Of a DNA stretch of 18,708 bases, positions 7,581 to 14,428 are shown piece by piece; position 1 is the stretch's first letter; every line of letters starts with the position of its first letter. Under the pieces are notes generated by a model. That model was not told the DNA's origin. It did no database searches and saw only the letters and a list, made by a program, of their open reading frames with translations. Source of the stretch: CAZTGB01 sp964612965. Its GTDB lineage: Bacteria; Patescibacteriota; Microgenomatia; UBA8517. The position numbers were made by a program, and so were the translations under genes. The stretch covers positions 1 to 18,708 of the forward strand of contig CAZTGB010000014.1 in the NCBI GenBank assembly GCA_964612965.1, read 5' to 3'.

Positions 7581-8568
7581 TTATTTTCTTCTTTTGTCCC
7601 AAACCTCTTTGTTAACTATGTTTTCTGGNNNNNNNNNNATTTGAAATTGTGTCTATTATTGCACCCACAGCCATCTCCCCCATTTTATTTCTTGCTTCGT
7701 GTGTTGCACTTGCAATGTGGGGAGTTGTAATAACATTTGGTAAGGCCAAAAGTTCCGCTGATACATTTGGTTCATTGTCAAAAACATCAAGCGCGGCTCC
7801 TGACAAATGTCCAGATTTTAAAGCTTCCACCAAGTCCCCTTCATCAACCACAGGGCCTCTTGCTGTATTAATTAAAAAAGATCCTTTCTTCATCTTTAAA
7901 AGGGTTTCACTATTAATCATGTGTCTTGTTTCTTCAGTTAAGGGCACATGAAGTGTGACAACATCACTTTCTGCAAGGAGAGCATCTAGCCCGCAATATT
8001 TAACCCCCATTTTTTCTTCACATTCCAAATCCCTTGTTCGTTTGTTATAAATAACATTCATGTTATACCCCCCTGCACGACGGGCTACCATTCTGCCAAT
8101 TCCTCCTAAGCCAACTATTCCTAGGGTCTTACCTATTAAATTAACTCCCAAAAATATATCTGGTTCCCATCCTTTATATAATCCGTTTCTTACTGCCTCA
8201 TCGGCTTCAACAACCCGTCTTGTAAGGGCTGAAATAAGTGCCCAAGTGTGTTCAGCTACTGCTTCATCTACCTCTTCGCTTGGTGTATTTGTAACAACTA
8301 TTCCACGATCTGTTGCAGCGCTAACATCAATATTGTCAAATCCTACCGCATAATTGGAAATGATTTTAAGCTGGGGTCCAATTGCGTCCATTTCATCTCC
8401 ACCAACCTTGTCAGTTAAAAGGCTAAGAAGTGCATCAACCCCCTTAGTTTTTTCAAGAAGTTCCTCCGGGGTCAGTGGCCTATTAACGTCAGAGATTGCA
8501 ACTTCATTACCACTTTTAAGTTTCTCTAAAGAACTTCCTGGAATTTTTCTTGTTACAAATATTTTCAT
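7581..8568 (-). CDS. D-2-hydroxyacid dehydrogenase (glycerate dehydrogenase/glyoxylate reductase type), interrupted by a scaffold gap
   Basis: An NAD(P)-dependent dehydrogenase of about 328 residues. Rossmann motif GLGGIG is at 153-158. The catalytic triad is visible: R237 in NTARGPVVDE, E266 in FDNEP, H284 in TPHIAS. The substrate-domain signature SNYAVGFDNID is at 71-81. The 10-N gap (7629-7638) falls near the C-terminus. Read straight through, the gap gives a short nonsense tail ending at 7612. In another frame beyond it, 7628 down to 7584 encodes PENIVNKEVWDKRRK followed by TAA at 7581, which is what this family's C-terminus looks like. The gene therefore ends at 7581 and the true gap length must be a multiple of three, not 10. 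It starts 10 bases after the PfkB stop. Substrate (glyoxylate, hydroxypyruvate or another 2-oxoacid) is not determined. Confidence 0.92.
7629..7638. other. Assembly gap (10 N)
   Basis: Ten N's lie inside the D-2-hydroxyacid dehydrogenase gene. The frames on the two sides are incompatible with exactly 10 bases; the protein needs a multiple of three. Family C-termini suggest about three residues (9 bases) between ...DTISN and PENIVN. Confidence 0.99.
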
Positions 8569-8578
8569 TATTTTTAAA

Positions 8579-9595
8579 CTAAAACTGTTCTACTTTTACC
8601 CCACTACTTTTGGCTCGCTCTAACCAAACTGGCATTTCATCAACTTTCAGAAGTCCTCTTTGGCTTCCCGTATAACCAATAACTGATGCTGAGTTGACAG
8701 TTCCCCAAAGGAGTGCTTCATCCAGACTCTTTCCTTTAATTAAAGCGGACAGCGCTCCAGAACCAAAAGCATCTCCTGCTCCGGTCCTTTCATATGCATT
8801 GACTGGAAGAACTCCACATTTAAGAAAAACTTGGCCATTAAAAGCAAAGGCGCCGTTGCTTCCATCTGTAATTACGCATATTTTAGGTCCCAGGTTACTT
8901 AGCGCTTGAAGAAGATCTTTTTCGCGTCCATGAGAATCACCTTGATATGAAGTTAGTTTTTCTGCCTCTTCACGATTTACATATATTAAATGGCTTAGCT
9001 TCATCACTTGTTCAATCCCCTGAAGTCCACCTCTTACTTGCCAACTTCCAGGATTAAAAGCCAATTTTACATTTGGATTTTTCAGAAACCATTCAATAAG
9101 ATGATTGTAGAAAGGTCTAAAGGATTCACCCATGCTGGTTAAATAGACCCAGTTTGGAGCAGGAAGCTTCACAGGGAATTCGTAACTTCTGGGTGCGTGG
9201 TATGTGAAGATGGTTCGCTCACCCTGATAATTGATGATGGATGAGTAATTAGAGTCTGTTCCGGGTTGACTAACAACGTAAGTTGGATCAACATTCTCAC
9301 TTTTTAATCTTTGAATAATCATCTCTCCCACGCTATCTTGCCCCAAAGTTAAAACAATTGCGGTTCCTATCCCTAAACGTCTTGCTCCAATAGAATTATT
9401 GGCGGCATTACCGCCAATTGAAAATTCCAAATTCTTAACTGGAATTTTATTTCCGTATGAGAATGCTATAAAGCACTCTTTTGTGTCAATTCTACAAAGA
9501 GTTTCTGTTTCTGTTGGAGTCATGAAGACATCAAGTGTTGCGTCTCCAATTGATAATAACTCTAGATTTGTTGAGGTAGTCTTACTTTCTTCCAT
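8579..9595 (-). CDS. PfkB/ribokinase-family sugar kinase
   Basis: A 338-residue carbohydrate kinase. The N-terminal PfkB signature is at 60-75 (GGNAANNSIGARRLG) and the C-terminal signature ERTGAGDAFGSG at 269-280, with the catalytic base D275 and anion-hole GAGD. The ATP-site strand ICVITDG is at 239-245. The family phosphorylates ribose, fructose, fructose 6-phosphate, tagatose 6-phosphate or nucleosides. Sequence alone does not fix the substrate, but the adjacent upstream aldolase gene (2-base gap) makes a fructose-phosphate substrate attractive. A GGAGG Shine-Dalgarno (9608-9612) lies 12 bases before the ATG, inside the end of the aldolase gene. The dehydrogenase gene follows after 10 bases. 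Confidence 0.92.
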   Translation of the reverse strand: MEESKTTSTNLELLSIGDATLDVFMTPTETETLCRIDTKECFIAFSYGNKIPVKNLEFSIGGNAANNSIGARRLGIGTAIVLTLGQDSVGEMIIQRLKSENVDPTYVVSQPGTDSNYSSIINYQGERTIFTYHAPRSYEFPVKLPAPNWVYLTSMGESFRPFYNHLIEWFLKNPNVKLAFNPGSWQVRGGLQGIEQVMKLSHLIYVNREEAEKLTSYQGDSHGREKDLLQALSNLGPKICVITDGSNGAFAFNGQVFLKCGVLPVNAYERTGAGDAFGSGALSALIKGKSLDEALLWGTVNSASVIGYTGSQRGLLKVDEMPVWLERAKSSGVKVEQF

Positions 9596-9597
9596 TT

Positions 9598-10593
9598 TTA
9601 TAAATTTCCTCCCCTTGCCTTTGCTACTTCCTCGAGTCTTTTTAGAAATACATTCTGGGACTCAGTTATATTCTCTTGCCTTCCAGACCAAGTTTTAAGA
9701 GCTTCACCTTGAAGAGCTCTGGCGTATGAGAAAGAAAGATCCCAAGGGGAGTCTCCCTTTCTTTTGGCTATTTCATTCAAATTTGAAGTTGCCTCTTCAG
9801 GAGTTTGCCCTCCAGAAAGAAAGACTATACCAAAAACATTACTTGGTACTGATCTTTTAAGGATACGTAGAGTTGCCTCTGCAACTTCCAAAGGTTCTGC
9901 TTTAATACCTGCTTCCTGTCCCGGCAAGATCATATTTGTTTTAAGAATAATACTACTAAGGTCAACGCCTTCCTCTTTTAGTTTTTCAAACATGGTGATT
10001 AAGACTTGTTCTGTGGTTTCTCCACATCTTGTTGTTGTGTGATTCCCTTTCATACTTACCTCAGGCTCAAGAATCGGAACAAAACCGAAAGAGATGGAGA
10101 TTTTTGCGTATTCAACTAATCTATTTAGATTTTCTTCAATAAATTCTTTTGAAGGATAGATGTCAGAAATCTTAAACACTGCTCTCCATTTTGTAAATTT
10201 CAGATTAAATTTTTTGTATTCGCTTAGTCTGTCTCCTAACCCATCAAGTCCCAAAGTTACTTCTTCTTCACTCTCTCCAAATTTCTCTGCCCCCTGATCG
10301 ACTTTTATACCAGGAGTAATCCCCTTCCGAGTTAAATAATCGGGAAAACTAATTCCATTATCTAGACTTTGTTTTGCTGTTTCTTCATGAAGAATTACTC
10401 CACTTATATATTTTTCAATACCAGGGGACGTTAAAAGCATCTGTCTATAAACTCTATTAAGTTCTGGTGTTGAAGTTAGACCAACTTCTAAGAATTTCTG
10501 CGTAATTGTCTTTGGACTCCAATCAAGAGCTAGTATTCCTTTTCCTTCAGATATTATTTCTTTAACAACATTACTTAAGGCAGAGCTTTCCAT
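9598..10593 (-). CDS. Class I fructose-bisphosphate aldolase
   Basis: A 331-residue Schiff-base aldolase that splits fructose 1,6-bisphosphate into DHAP and glyceraldehyde 3-phosphate, or runs in reverse. Active-site positions by comparison with the animal-type enzyme: D24 (in ALDWS, replacing the usual AADES), K135 in FTKWRAV, E176 and E178 in LEPEV, and the Schiff-base lysine K218 in ILKTNMILPG. SGGQTPEEAT (260-269) and LSFSYARALQ (286-295) match the family's phosphate-binding and helix motifs. E-to-W at residue 25 and P-to-T in the usual LKPNM motif are departures from typical members. It is the first gene of a five-gene minus-strand operon. A -10-like TAAACT lies nine bases before the ATG. 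Confidence 0.95.
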   Translation of the reverse strand: MESSALSNVVKEIISEGKGILALDWSPKTITQKFLEVGLTSTPELNRVYRQMLLTSPGIEKYISGVILHEETAKQSLDNGISFPDYLTRKGITPGIKVDQGAEKFGESEEEVTLGLDGLGDRLSEYKKFNLKFTKWRAVFKISDIYPSKEFIEENLNRLVEYAKISISFGFVPILEPEVSMKGNHTTTRCGETTEQVLITMFEKLKEEGVDLSSIILKTNMILPGQEAGIKAEPLEVAEATLRILKRSVPSNVFGIVFLSGGQTPEEATSNLNEIAKRKGDSPWDLSFSYARALQGEALKTWSGRQENITESQNVFLKRLEEVAKARGGNL

Positions 10594-10639
10594 ACAAGAA
10601 TCAGTTTACATTTTATGTTAGTATATTTCTACACGACAA
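10594..10639. promoter_or_regulatory. Divergent promoter region, aldolase operon and anchored protein
   Basis: These 46 bases separate two divergent genes. For the minus strand, TAAACT (10603-10608) lies nine bases before the aldolase ATG. For the plus strand, TATATT (10622-10627) lies 12 bases before the GTG at 10640. The near-palindrome ACATTTTATGT (10609-10619) lies between them. No Shine-Dalgarno precedes either gene. Confidence 0.45.
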
Positions 10640-11398
10640 GTGAATATTATGGACCCTGTAAACCCAATAGAGTCAAACCCTGAAGTTTTAAATCAAACAC
10701 CAATTGAGCCAGATGTTCCAAACCCTGAAGTTAAAAAAAGTGGAAATTCAATAACAGTTGCAGCAATGGCTCTTTTTGTTCTCCTAACTCTCTCGGCTGT
10801 TGCATTTCTTTATTACCAAAACCAACAACTTAAAAGTATGTTGGCTTTATACCAAAATCAACAATTAAAAGGAATGTTGGCTTCTTACCAGACCCCAGTT
10901 AGCTCTTCCACTCCAGTAGCTACTACAGACCCAACTGCAGATTGGAAAACGTATCAAGATCAAAAATATCAATATTTATTTAAATATCCTGAATCATGGA
11001 TTGATAAAACAGATGATAGTAGTAGGATTCTCGGAAACTTCACTCTAGAAACAAATAGTGGTGAATTTGTTACTGGAACAGTATTCACTGGGACTCCCGA
11101 CATAGAAAACGACAAAAAGAATGGTGGTTCCAGTAAGTCTTTCGTTCTGACTGAACAAATTTATCTTCTTGTGACATATGTGGAATGTCTTGGACCAGGG
11201 TGTGACTTAAGCAAAAAGTATTTAGATATTTTTAATCAAGTTATTTCTACTTTCAAGATTGCCGGTGCTCAAGTTTCAAATTCAGCATCAACTCAGAAAG
11301 CCTGTACCATGGAAGCTAAACTTTGTCCTGACGGATCATCTGTAGGCAGAGGTGGTCCAAACTGTGAATTTACACCCTGTCCAACTCCAAACTACTAA
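10640..11398 (+). CDS. Membrane-anchored extracytoplasmic protein with Cys-rich C-terminal motif
   Basis: A 252-residue protein from a GTG start (an in-frame ATG at 10649 is equally possible). Order: acidic Pro/Asn-rich cytoplasmic N-terminus (1-35), one membrane helix (about 38-58), a tandem 12-residue repeat YQNQQLK.MLA. (59-82), a Ser/Thr/Pro linker (83-100), a PsbP-like stretch beginning YQDQKYQYLFKYPESW (105-120), and a C-terminal motif ACTMEAKLCPDGSSVGRGGP continuing NCEF.PCP with C222, C229, C242 and C247. Similar 'C.M.AK.CPDGS.VGR.GPNCEF.PCP' tails recur in Patescibacteria surface proteins, from memory of the group. C183 and C188 may form another disulfide. The role is unknown. The 3' end overlaps the convergent doc gene by 4 bases. 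Confidence 0.8.
   Translation: MNIMDPVNPIESNPEVLNQTPIEPDVPNPEVKKSGNSITVAAMALFVLLTLSAVAFLYYQNQQLKSMLALYQNQQLKGMLASYQTPVSSSTPVATTDPTADWKTYQDQKYQYLFKYPESWIDKTDDSSRILGNFTLETNSGEFVTGTVFTGTPDIENDKKNGGSSKSFVLTEQIYLLVTYVECLGPGCDLSKKYLDIFNQVISTFKIAGAQVSNSASTQKACTMEAKLCPDGSSVGRGGPNCEFTPCPTPNY
10814..10885 (+). repeat. Tandem duplication of a 36-bp in-frame unit
   Basis: Two direct copies, 10814-10849 and 10850-10885, encode YQNQQLKSMLAL and YQNQQLKGMLAS right after the membrane helix of the anchored protein. They differ at several synonymous positions, so the duplication is not brand new. Confidence 0.85.
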
Positions 11399-11799
11399 AT
11401 CTTTTTTGAATGTTTTTTAAGCCAGGAAACTATAATAGGAAGCTCTAGTTTTTCATTATCAACTTGGATCATAAAATTTACAGCGTCTTTTGTTTCTGCC
11501 TGCAAGTGAGACCCATTTAGGAATAAAAATCTTTTGGTTGATAACCAGGCGGTTCTTTTATTTCCGTCAGTAAAGGGGTGGTTCATGCACAAGGATTGAA
11601 GAAGTGCTCCTGCTTTCATAAAAATTGTTGGGTATAAATCCTGTCCTTGAAAAGTAGCTTTTGGTCTCTCAACTGCAGAATGAAGAAGGGCAAAGTCTCT
11701 AACGGAAGCTTTAGTGCCAGCTCTTATTATTACAGCTTCGTGAATTGCATATATTTCGACAATGTCTACACTAAGCCAATTGGTCAAGGATTTGGGCAT
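11395..11799 (-). CDS. doc: Doc-family toxin (death-on-curing, Fic fold)
   Basis: A 134-residue protein with the Doc variant of the Fic motif, HPFTDGNKRTAW (H74 to W85), and the family's N-terminal helix IYAIHEAVI (16-24). Doc proteins carry K where true Fic AMP-transferases carry G (GNKR rather than GNGR). Phage P1 Doc uses this site to phosphorylate EF-Tu and stop translation. The start overlaps the AbrB antitoxin gene by 29 bases, so the pair is translationally coupled. An antitoxin of the AbrB fold is a known alternative to Phd. The stop overlaps the convergent anchored-protein gene by 4 bases. Toxin activity is inferred from the intact motif. Confidence 0.92.
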   Translation of the reverse strand: MPKSLTNWLSVDIVEIYAIHEAVIIRAGTKASVRDFALLHSAVERPKATFQGQDLYPTIFMKAGALLQSLCMNHPFTDGNKRTAWLSTKRFLFLNGSHLQAETKDAVNFMIQVDNEKLELPIIVSWLKKHSKKI

Positions 11800-12022
11800 C
11801 TTCTTCTATTGCTCCTTTCAGCCATTTTTGAAATTCTTTACCGACTTTGTCTTCTTCGACTTTGGCTCTAACTTTAGAAACCTTTTTAATAACAATACCA
11901 ACATCCGCCAAATCCCCTATTAAGATTTTTTTGCCACTGGTAATGCCATATTTTTCTTTAAGTGATTTGGGAATTGCTACAACGTCACTATTGCCGGCTC
12001 TGAAAACTGTTTGTATTTGCAT
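11771..12022 (-). CDS. AbrB/MazE-like antitoxin, partner of Doc
   Basis: An 83-residue protein. Residues 1-48 form a SpoVT/AbrB swapped-hairpin DNA-binding domain with the signature RAGNSDVVAIPKSL (8-21), GITSG, and the closing strand VGIVIKKV. The acidic C-terminal half (50-83; EEDKV, IEEDAQILDQLA) would be the toxin-binding tail. It is the first gene of a two-gene operon with doc, which it overlaps by 29 bases, and it has its own promoter overlapping the transketolase stop codon. It is likely to repress that promoter. Confidence 0.88.
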   Translation of the reverse strand: MQIQTVFRAGNSDVVAIPKSLKEKYGITSGKKILIGDLADVGIVIKKVSKVRAKVEEDKVGKEFQKWLKGAIEEDAQILDQLA

Positions 12023-12050
12023 GTTATTACGATGTTAGTACATGAATAAC
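12023..12050. repeat. Inverted repeat around the AbrB/doc -10 box, candidate operator
   Basis: GTTATT (12023-12028) and AATAAC (12045-12050) are inverted 6-bp arms 22 bp apart centre to centre, about two helical turns. They flank the -10 box, a sensible place for dimeric AbrB-type autorepression. Confidence 0.4.
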
Positions 12051-12060
12051 CCTTTGTCAA
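12032..12060 (-). promoter_or_regulatory. Promoter of the AbrB/doc operon
   Basis: Minus strand: TTGACA (12055-12060), a 17-base spacer, TAACAT (12032-12037), nine bases, then ATG at 12022. The -35 is a perfect consensus and covers the transketolase stop codon. The leader would be only a few bases or absent; no Shine-Dalgarno is present. Confidence 0.65.
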
Positions 12061-13016
12061 GCTTGTTTGCGTACTATTACTTTTTTAACTGCCTCTTCAA
12101 TGTTTTTAGCTCTTAATTCGAATTTATCCCAAAGTTCATTCCAATCGCGGGCTGATTCCCCAAATGTGTCTTTTACTCCGATAAACTCAATGGGAACTGG
12201 GAACTTTTTTGCAAGAACTTCTGCTACAGCAGAACCTAGCCCTCCCATTATTTGATGCTCTTCTACTGTTACAACCGCTCCACAGAGCTTTGCTGCTTTT
12301 ACGATTGCCTCTTCATCAATAGGTTTGACTGTATGGCAGTTAATAACCATTACTTCAATGTCTTTTTTCATCAGTTCGTCTGCAGCTTTTAGGGCTTCTA
12401 CTAGAATTGGACCACAACCTATTATTGCTACTTGAGGTTTACCCGCATATCTCAAAACATTTATCTTCCCAATTTCAAATTTATCACTCTCTTTTGTCAT
12501 TATTTCTGTATCTTGTCTTGAAAGTCTTAAGTATGATGGTTTTTTGTTTACACTTACCGACATTGTGGCTTTTTTAGCTTCTTCGTAATCGCAGGGTTGA
12601 ATAACAATCATATTTGGAATAACTCTCATTAGGGCAATATCTTCCAAGGATTCATGGGTAGCCCCATAAGGAGCTGCGCCAAAACCTGCATGTGCACCTA
12701 TTATTTTTACGGGTACGTTATTTAAAGCTACTGTGACTTTAATTTGTTCAAAAGTTCTTCCGGGAGAGAAAACTGCATATGAAGTAATGAAAGGGGTTTT
12801 ACCTTCAAGTGCCATTCCGGCAGCAACAGTTACCAGTGCTTGTTCAGCTACTCCCACATCAAAGAACCGATCAGGAAACTTTTTTGCAAAAAGATGGGCA
12901 CGAGTACTTTCCCCTAAATTGGCGGTGAGGACCACAATATTTTCATCTTTCTTCCCCACTTCAACTAAGGCCTCTCCAAATCCATCACGGGCGGATTTTA
13001 ATTTAGTTTCTGTCAT
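12057..13016 (-). CDS. tkt: Transketolase, C-terminal subunit (pyrimidine-binding and C-terminal domains)
   Basis: A 319-residue second half of a split transketolase. DVGVAEQ contains E58, the glutamate that activates the thiamine pyrophosphate pyrimidine ring. YAVFSPGRTFEQIK (80-93) and HAGFGAAPYGATH (113-125) match the Pyr domain. The C-terminal domain (about 190-319) includes GCGPILVEALKAADEL and VTVEEHQIMGGLGS. Together with the upstream half it moves two-carbon units between ketose and aldose phosphates in the non-oxidative pentose phosphate pathway. The ATG overlaps the stop of the N-terminal half (ATGA), and a GGAGG Shine-Dalgarno (13024-13028) lies seven bases upstream, supporting equal subunit production. 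Confidence 0.95.
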   Translation of the reverse strand: MTETKLKSARDGFGEALVEVGKKDENIVVLTANLGESTRAHLFAKKFPDRFFDVGVAEQALVTVAAGMALEGKTPFITSYAVFSPGRTFEQIKVTVALNNVPVKIIGAHAGFGAAPYGATHESLEDIALMRVIPNMIVIQPCDYEEAKKATMSVSVNKKPSYLRLSRQDTEIMTKESDKFEIGKINVLRYAGKPQVAIIGCGPILVEALKAADELMKKDIEVMVINCHTVKPIDEEAIVKAAKLCGAVVTVEEHQIMGGLGSAVAEVLAKKFPVPIEFIGVKDTFGESARDWNELWDKFELRAKNIEEAVKKVIVRKQA

Positions 13017-13804
13017 TTTAATTCCTCCATCGCCAACTCATATTCTTCTTCATTCGGGGCTTTTGCATGCCAGGAGGGATCACTTTCCATAAAAGATATC
13101 CCTTTACCCGCTATCGTATTTGCAACTATTACGGTGGGAGTTTCTTTGTTTTCTCTTGCGCTTTCAGTAGCCTCAATAATTTCTTCAAAATTATGACCGT
13201 TGATTTCTAAAGTATTCCAACCGAAAGTTTCATATTTATCTGCTAAGGAAGTTAGGGGTGCAATTTGAGCCGTCATAGTTTCAATTTGAATTCTATTGCG
13301 ATCCACAAACATTATTAGGTTATCTAGCTTGAACTGAGAGGCTAGAAGAACCGCTTCCCAATGATTCCCTTCTTCATGTTCAGCATCTGAACTCATTGCA
13401 AAAACGGTTCCACTTTTACTATTCATCTTTAAAGCCTTTGCAAATCCCACAGCTTGGGCTACTCCAAGACCTAGTGGGCCTGATGTATTCTCAACTAAGG
13501 AAAGTCTTGCTCGTTCTGGGTGACCTTGAAGTGGGGAACCTAATTTAGCATAAGCTGAGAGTAAATCTTCCTCTATAATCCCTTTTTCAATCATTACACT
13601 GTACCAAGAAGGGCAAACATGGCCGTTGGAAAGAAAAAATTTGTCTTGTGCCTCCATTAAAACAAAATAAAGAGCAGTTAAGATTTCAACTGAGCTGAGG
13701 GAACCTGCGGGGTGGCCACTTCCTGCCCGATATATCATCTCAATCGTGTCTACCCTTACTCTCTTTGCTATATCTTGAAGTTTATTTTGTGAAAGGTTTG
13801 TCAT
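13013..13804 (-). CDS. tkt: Transketolase, N-terminal subunit (TPP pyrophosphate-binding domain)
   Basis: A 263-residue first half. GSGHPAGSLSSVEILTALYF (28-47) is the substrate/TPP signature, and SGPLGLGVAQAVG (108-120) follows. The TPP/metal motif is SSDAEHEEGNHWEA (138-151), where most enzymes have GDGE; the metal-binding D140, E142 and the downstream N170 (in DRNRIQ) are kept. SWHAKAPNEEEYELAMEEL (244-262) closes the domain. The start overlaps the LOG-family gene by 23 bases and the stop overlaps the C-terminal half by 4. Split transketolases are common in archaea and in candidate phyla bacteria. Confidence 0.95.
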   Translation of the reverse strand: MTNLSQNKLQDIAKRVRVDTIEMIYRAGSGHPAGSLSSVEILTALYFVLMEAQDKFFLSNGHVCPSWYSVMIEKGIIEEDLLSAYAKLGSPLQGHPERARLSLVENTSGPLGLGVAQAVGFAKALKMNSKSGTVFAMSSDAEHEEGNHWEAVLLASQFKLDNLIMFVDRNRIQIETMTAQIAPLTSLADKYETFGWNTLEINGHNFEEIIEATESARENKETPTVIVANTIAGKGISFMESDPSWHAKAPNEEEYELAMEELK

Positions 13805-14426
13805 TTTTATCTATCTGACCATCTTTACCATGATCACGGTCTGTAATTTTTTTCTCCAAACGTTTTATTGCTGACAACACTTCTTCTTTTGTCCTTACGA
13901 TTTCGAATACAGACAATTCTTTATTATCAATGTTTAAACTTTTTCTAAGAACATCAATTACATCTGCCCAAAAACTTCCAAAGAGAATAAAAGGTTTGTG
14001 GTGTCCGTAATATAATTTTGCAAGCACCCAAGCTGTCCCAAACTCGCTTATAGTTCCACTACCACCTTTAAACATTAAAAACACATCACCATACTCCATT
14101 AGTTTAAACATGCGCTCTATATAATTGGTTGTTACAATCTCTTCATCTGGAACATTTCCTACATATTTCCCTTCAAAACCCGGAGCATTAACTGGATCAA
14201 ACGTGACAGTAATGGTTTGGCCATTAGCTTTTTCGGCTCCGGAGGTTGCAGCCTCCATTACCCCTGGTCCACCTCCATCAACAATTACATATCCCTCATG
14301 GGCTAAAAGTTCAGCTACATCAAAAGCTGATTTATAAGTTTCATCTGATTCGGAGATATTTGCATCTCCAAAAAAGGCAACATTTTTAATATAGTTTTTA
14401 CCCGCATATTTACTCGATTCATCCAT
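13782..14426 (-). CDS. LOG-family (TIGR00730-like) nucleoside 5'-monophosphate phosphoribohydrolase
   Basis: A 214-residue Rossmann-fold protein, formerly called 'lysine decarboxylase-like'. It has GGGPGVMEAA (51-60) and the active-site motif GGSGTISEFGTAW (121-133), a match to PGGxGTxxE with K in place of P. Between them is YIERMFKLM (102-110), corresponding to the conserved R/K region. Characterised relatives hydrolyse AMP or cytokinin nucleotides to base plus ribose 5-phosphate. The C-terminal tail after about 195 is charged and unrelated. It starts two bases after gap and runs 23 bases into the transketolase gene. Placed among pentose and triose phosphate genes, a ribose 5-phosphate-releasing role would make sense; this is inference. 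Confidence 0.85.
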   Translation of the reverse strand: MDESSKYAGKNYIKNVAFFGDANISESDETYKSAFDVAELLAHEGYVIVDGGGPGVMEAATSGAEKANGQTITVTFDPVNAPGFEGKYVGNVPDEEIVTTNYIERMFKLMEYGDVFLMFKGGSGTISEFGTAWVLAKLYYGHHKPFILFGSFWADVIDVLRKSLNIDNKELSVFEIVRTKEEVLSAIKRLEKKITDRDHGKDGQIDKNDKPFTK

Positions 14427-14428
14427 GT

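Noticed and set aside
7576..7602. TTG start at 7602 for the serine hydrolase
   Set aside because: It would overlap the corrected dehydrogenase C-terminus; the ATG at 7575 begins MAFFGKKK, a usual form for such anchored proteins.
7612..7628. Dehydrogenase tail RKHS ending at 7612
   Set aside because: It is an artefact of translating through exactly 10 N's; the family C-terminus is in another frame.
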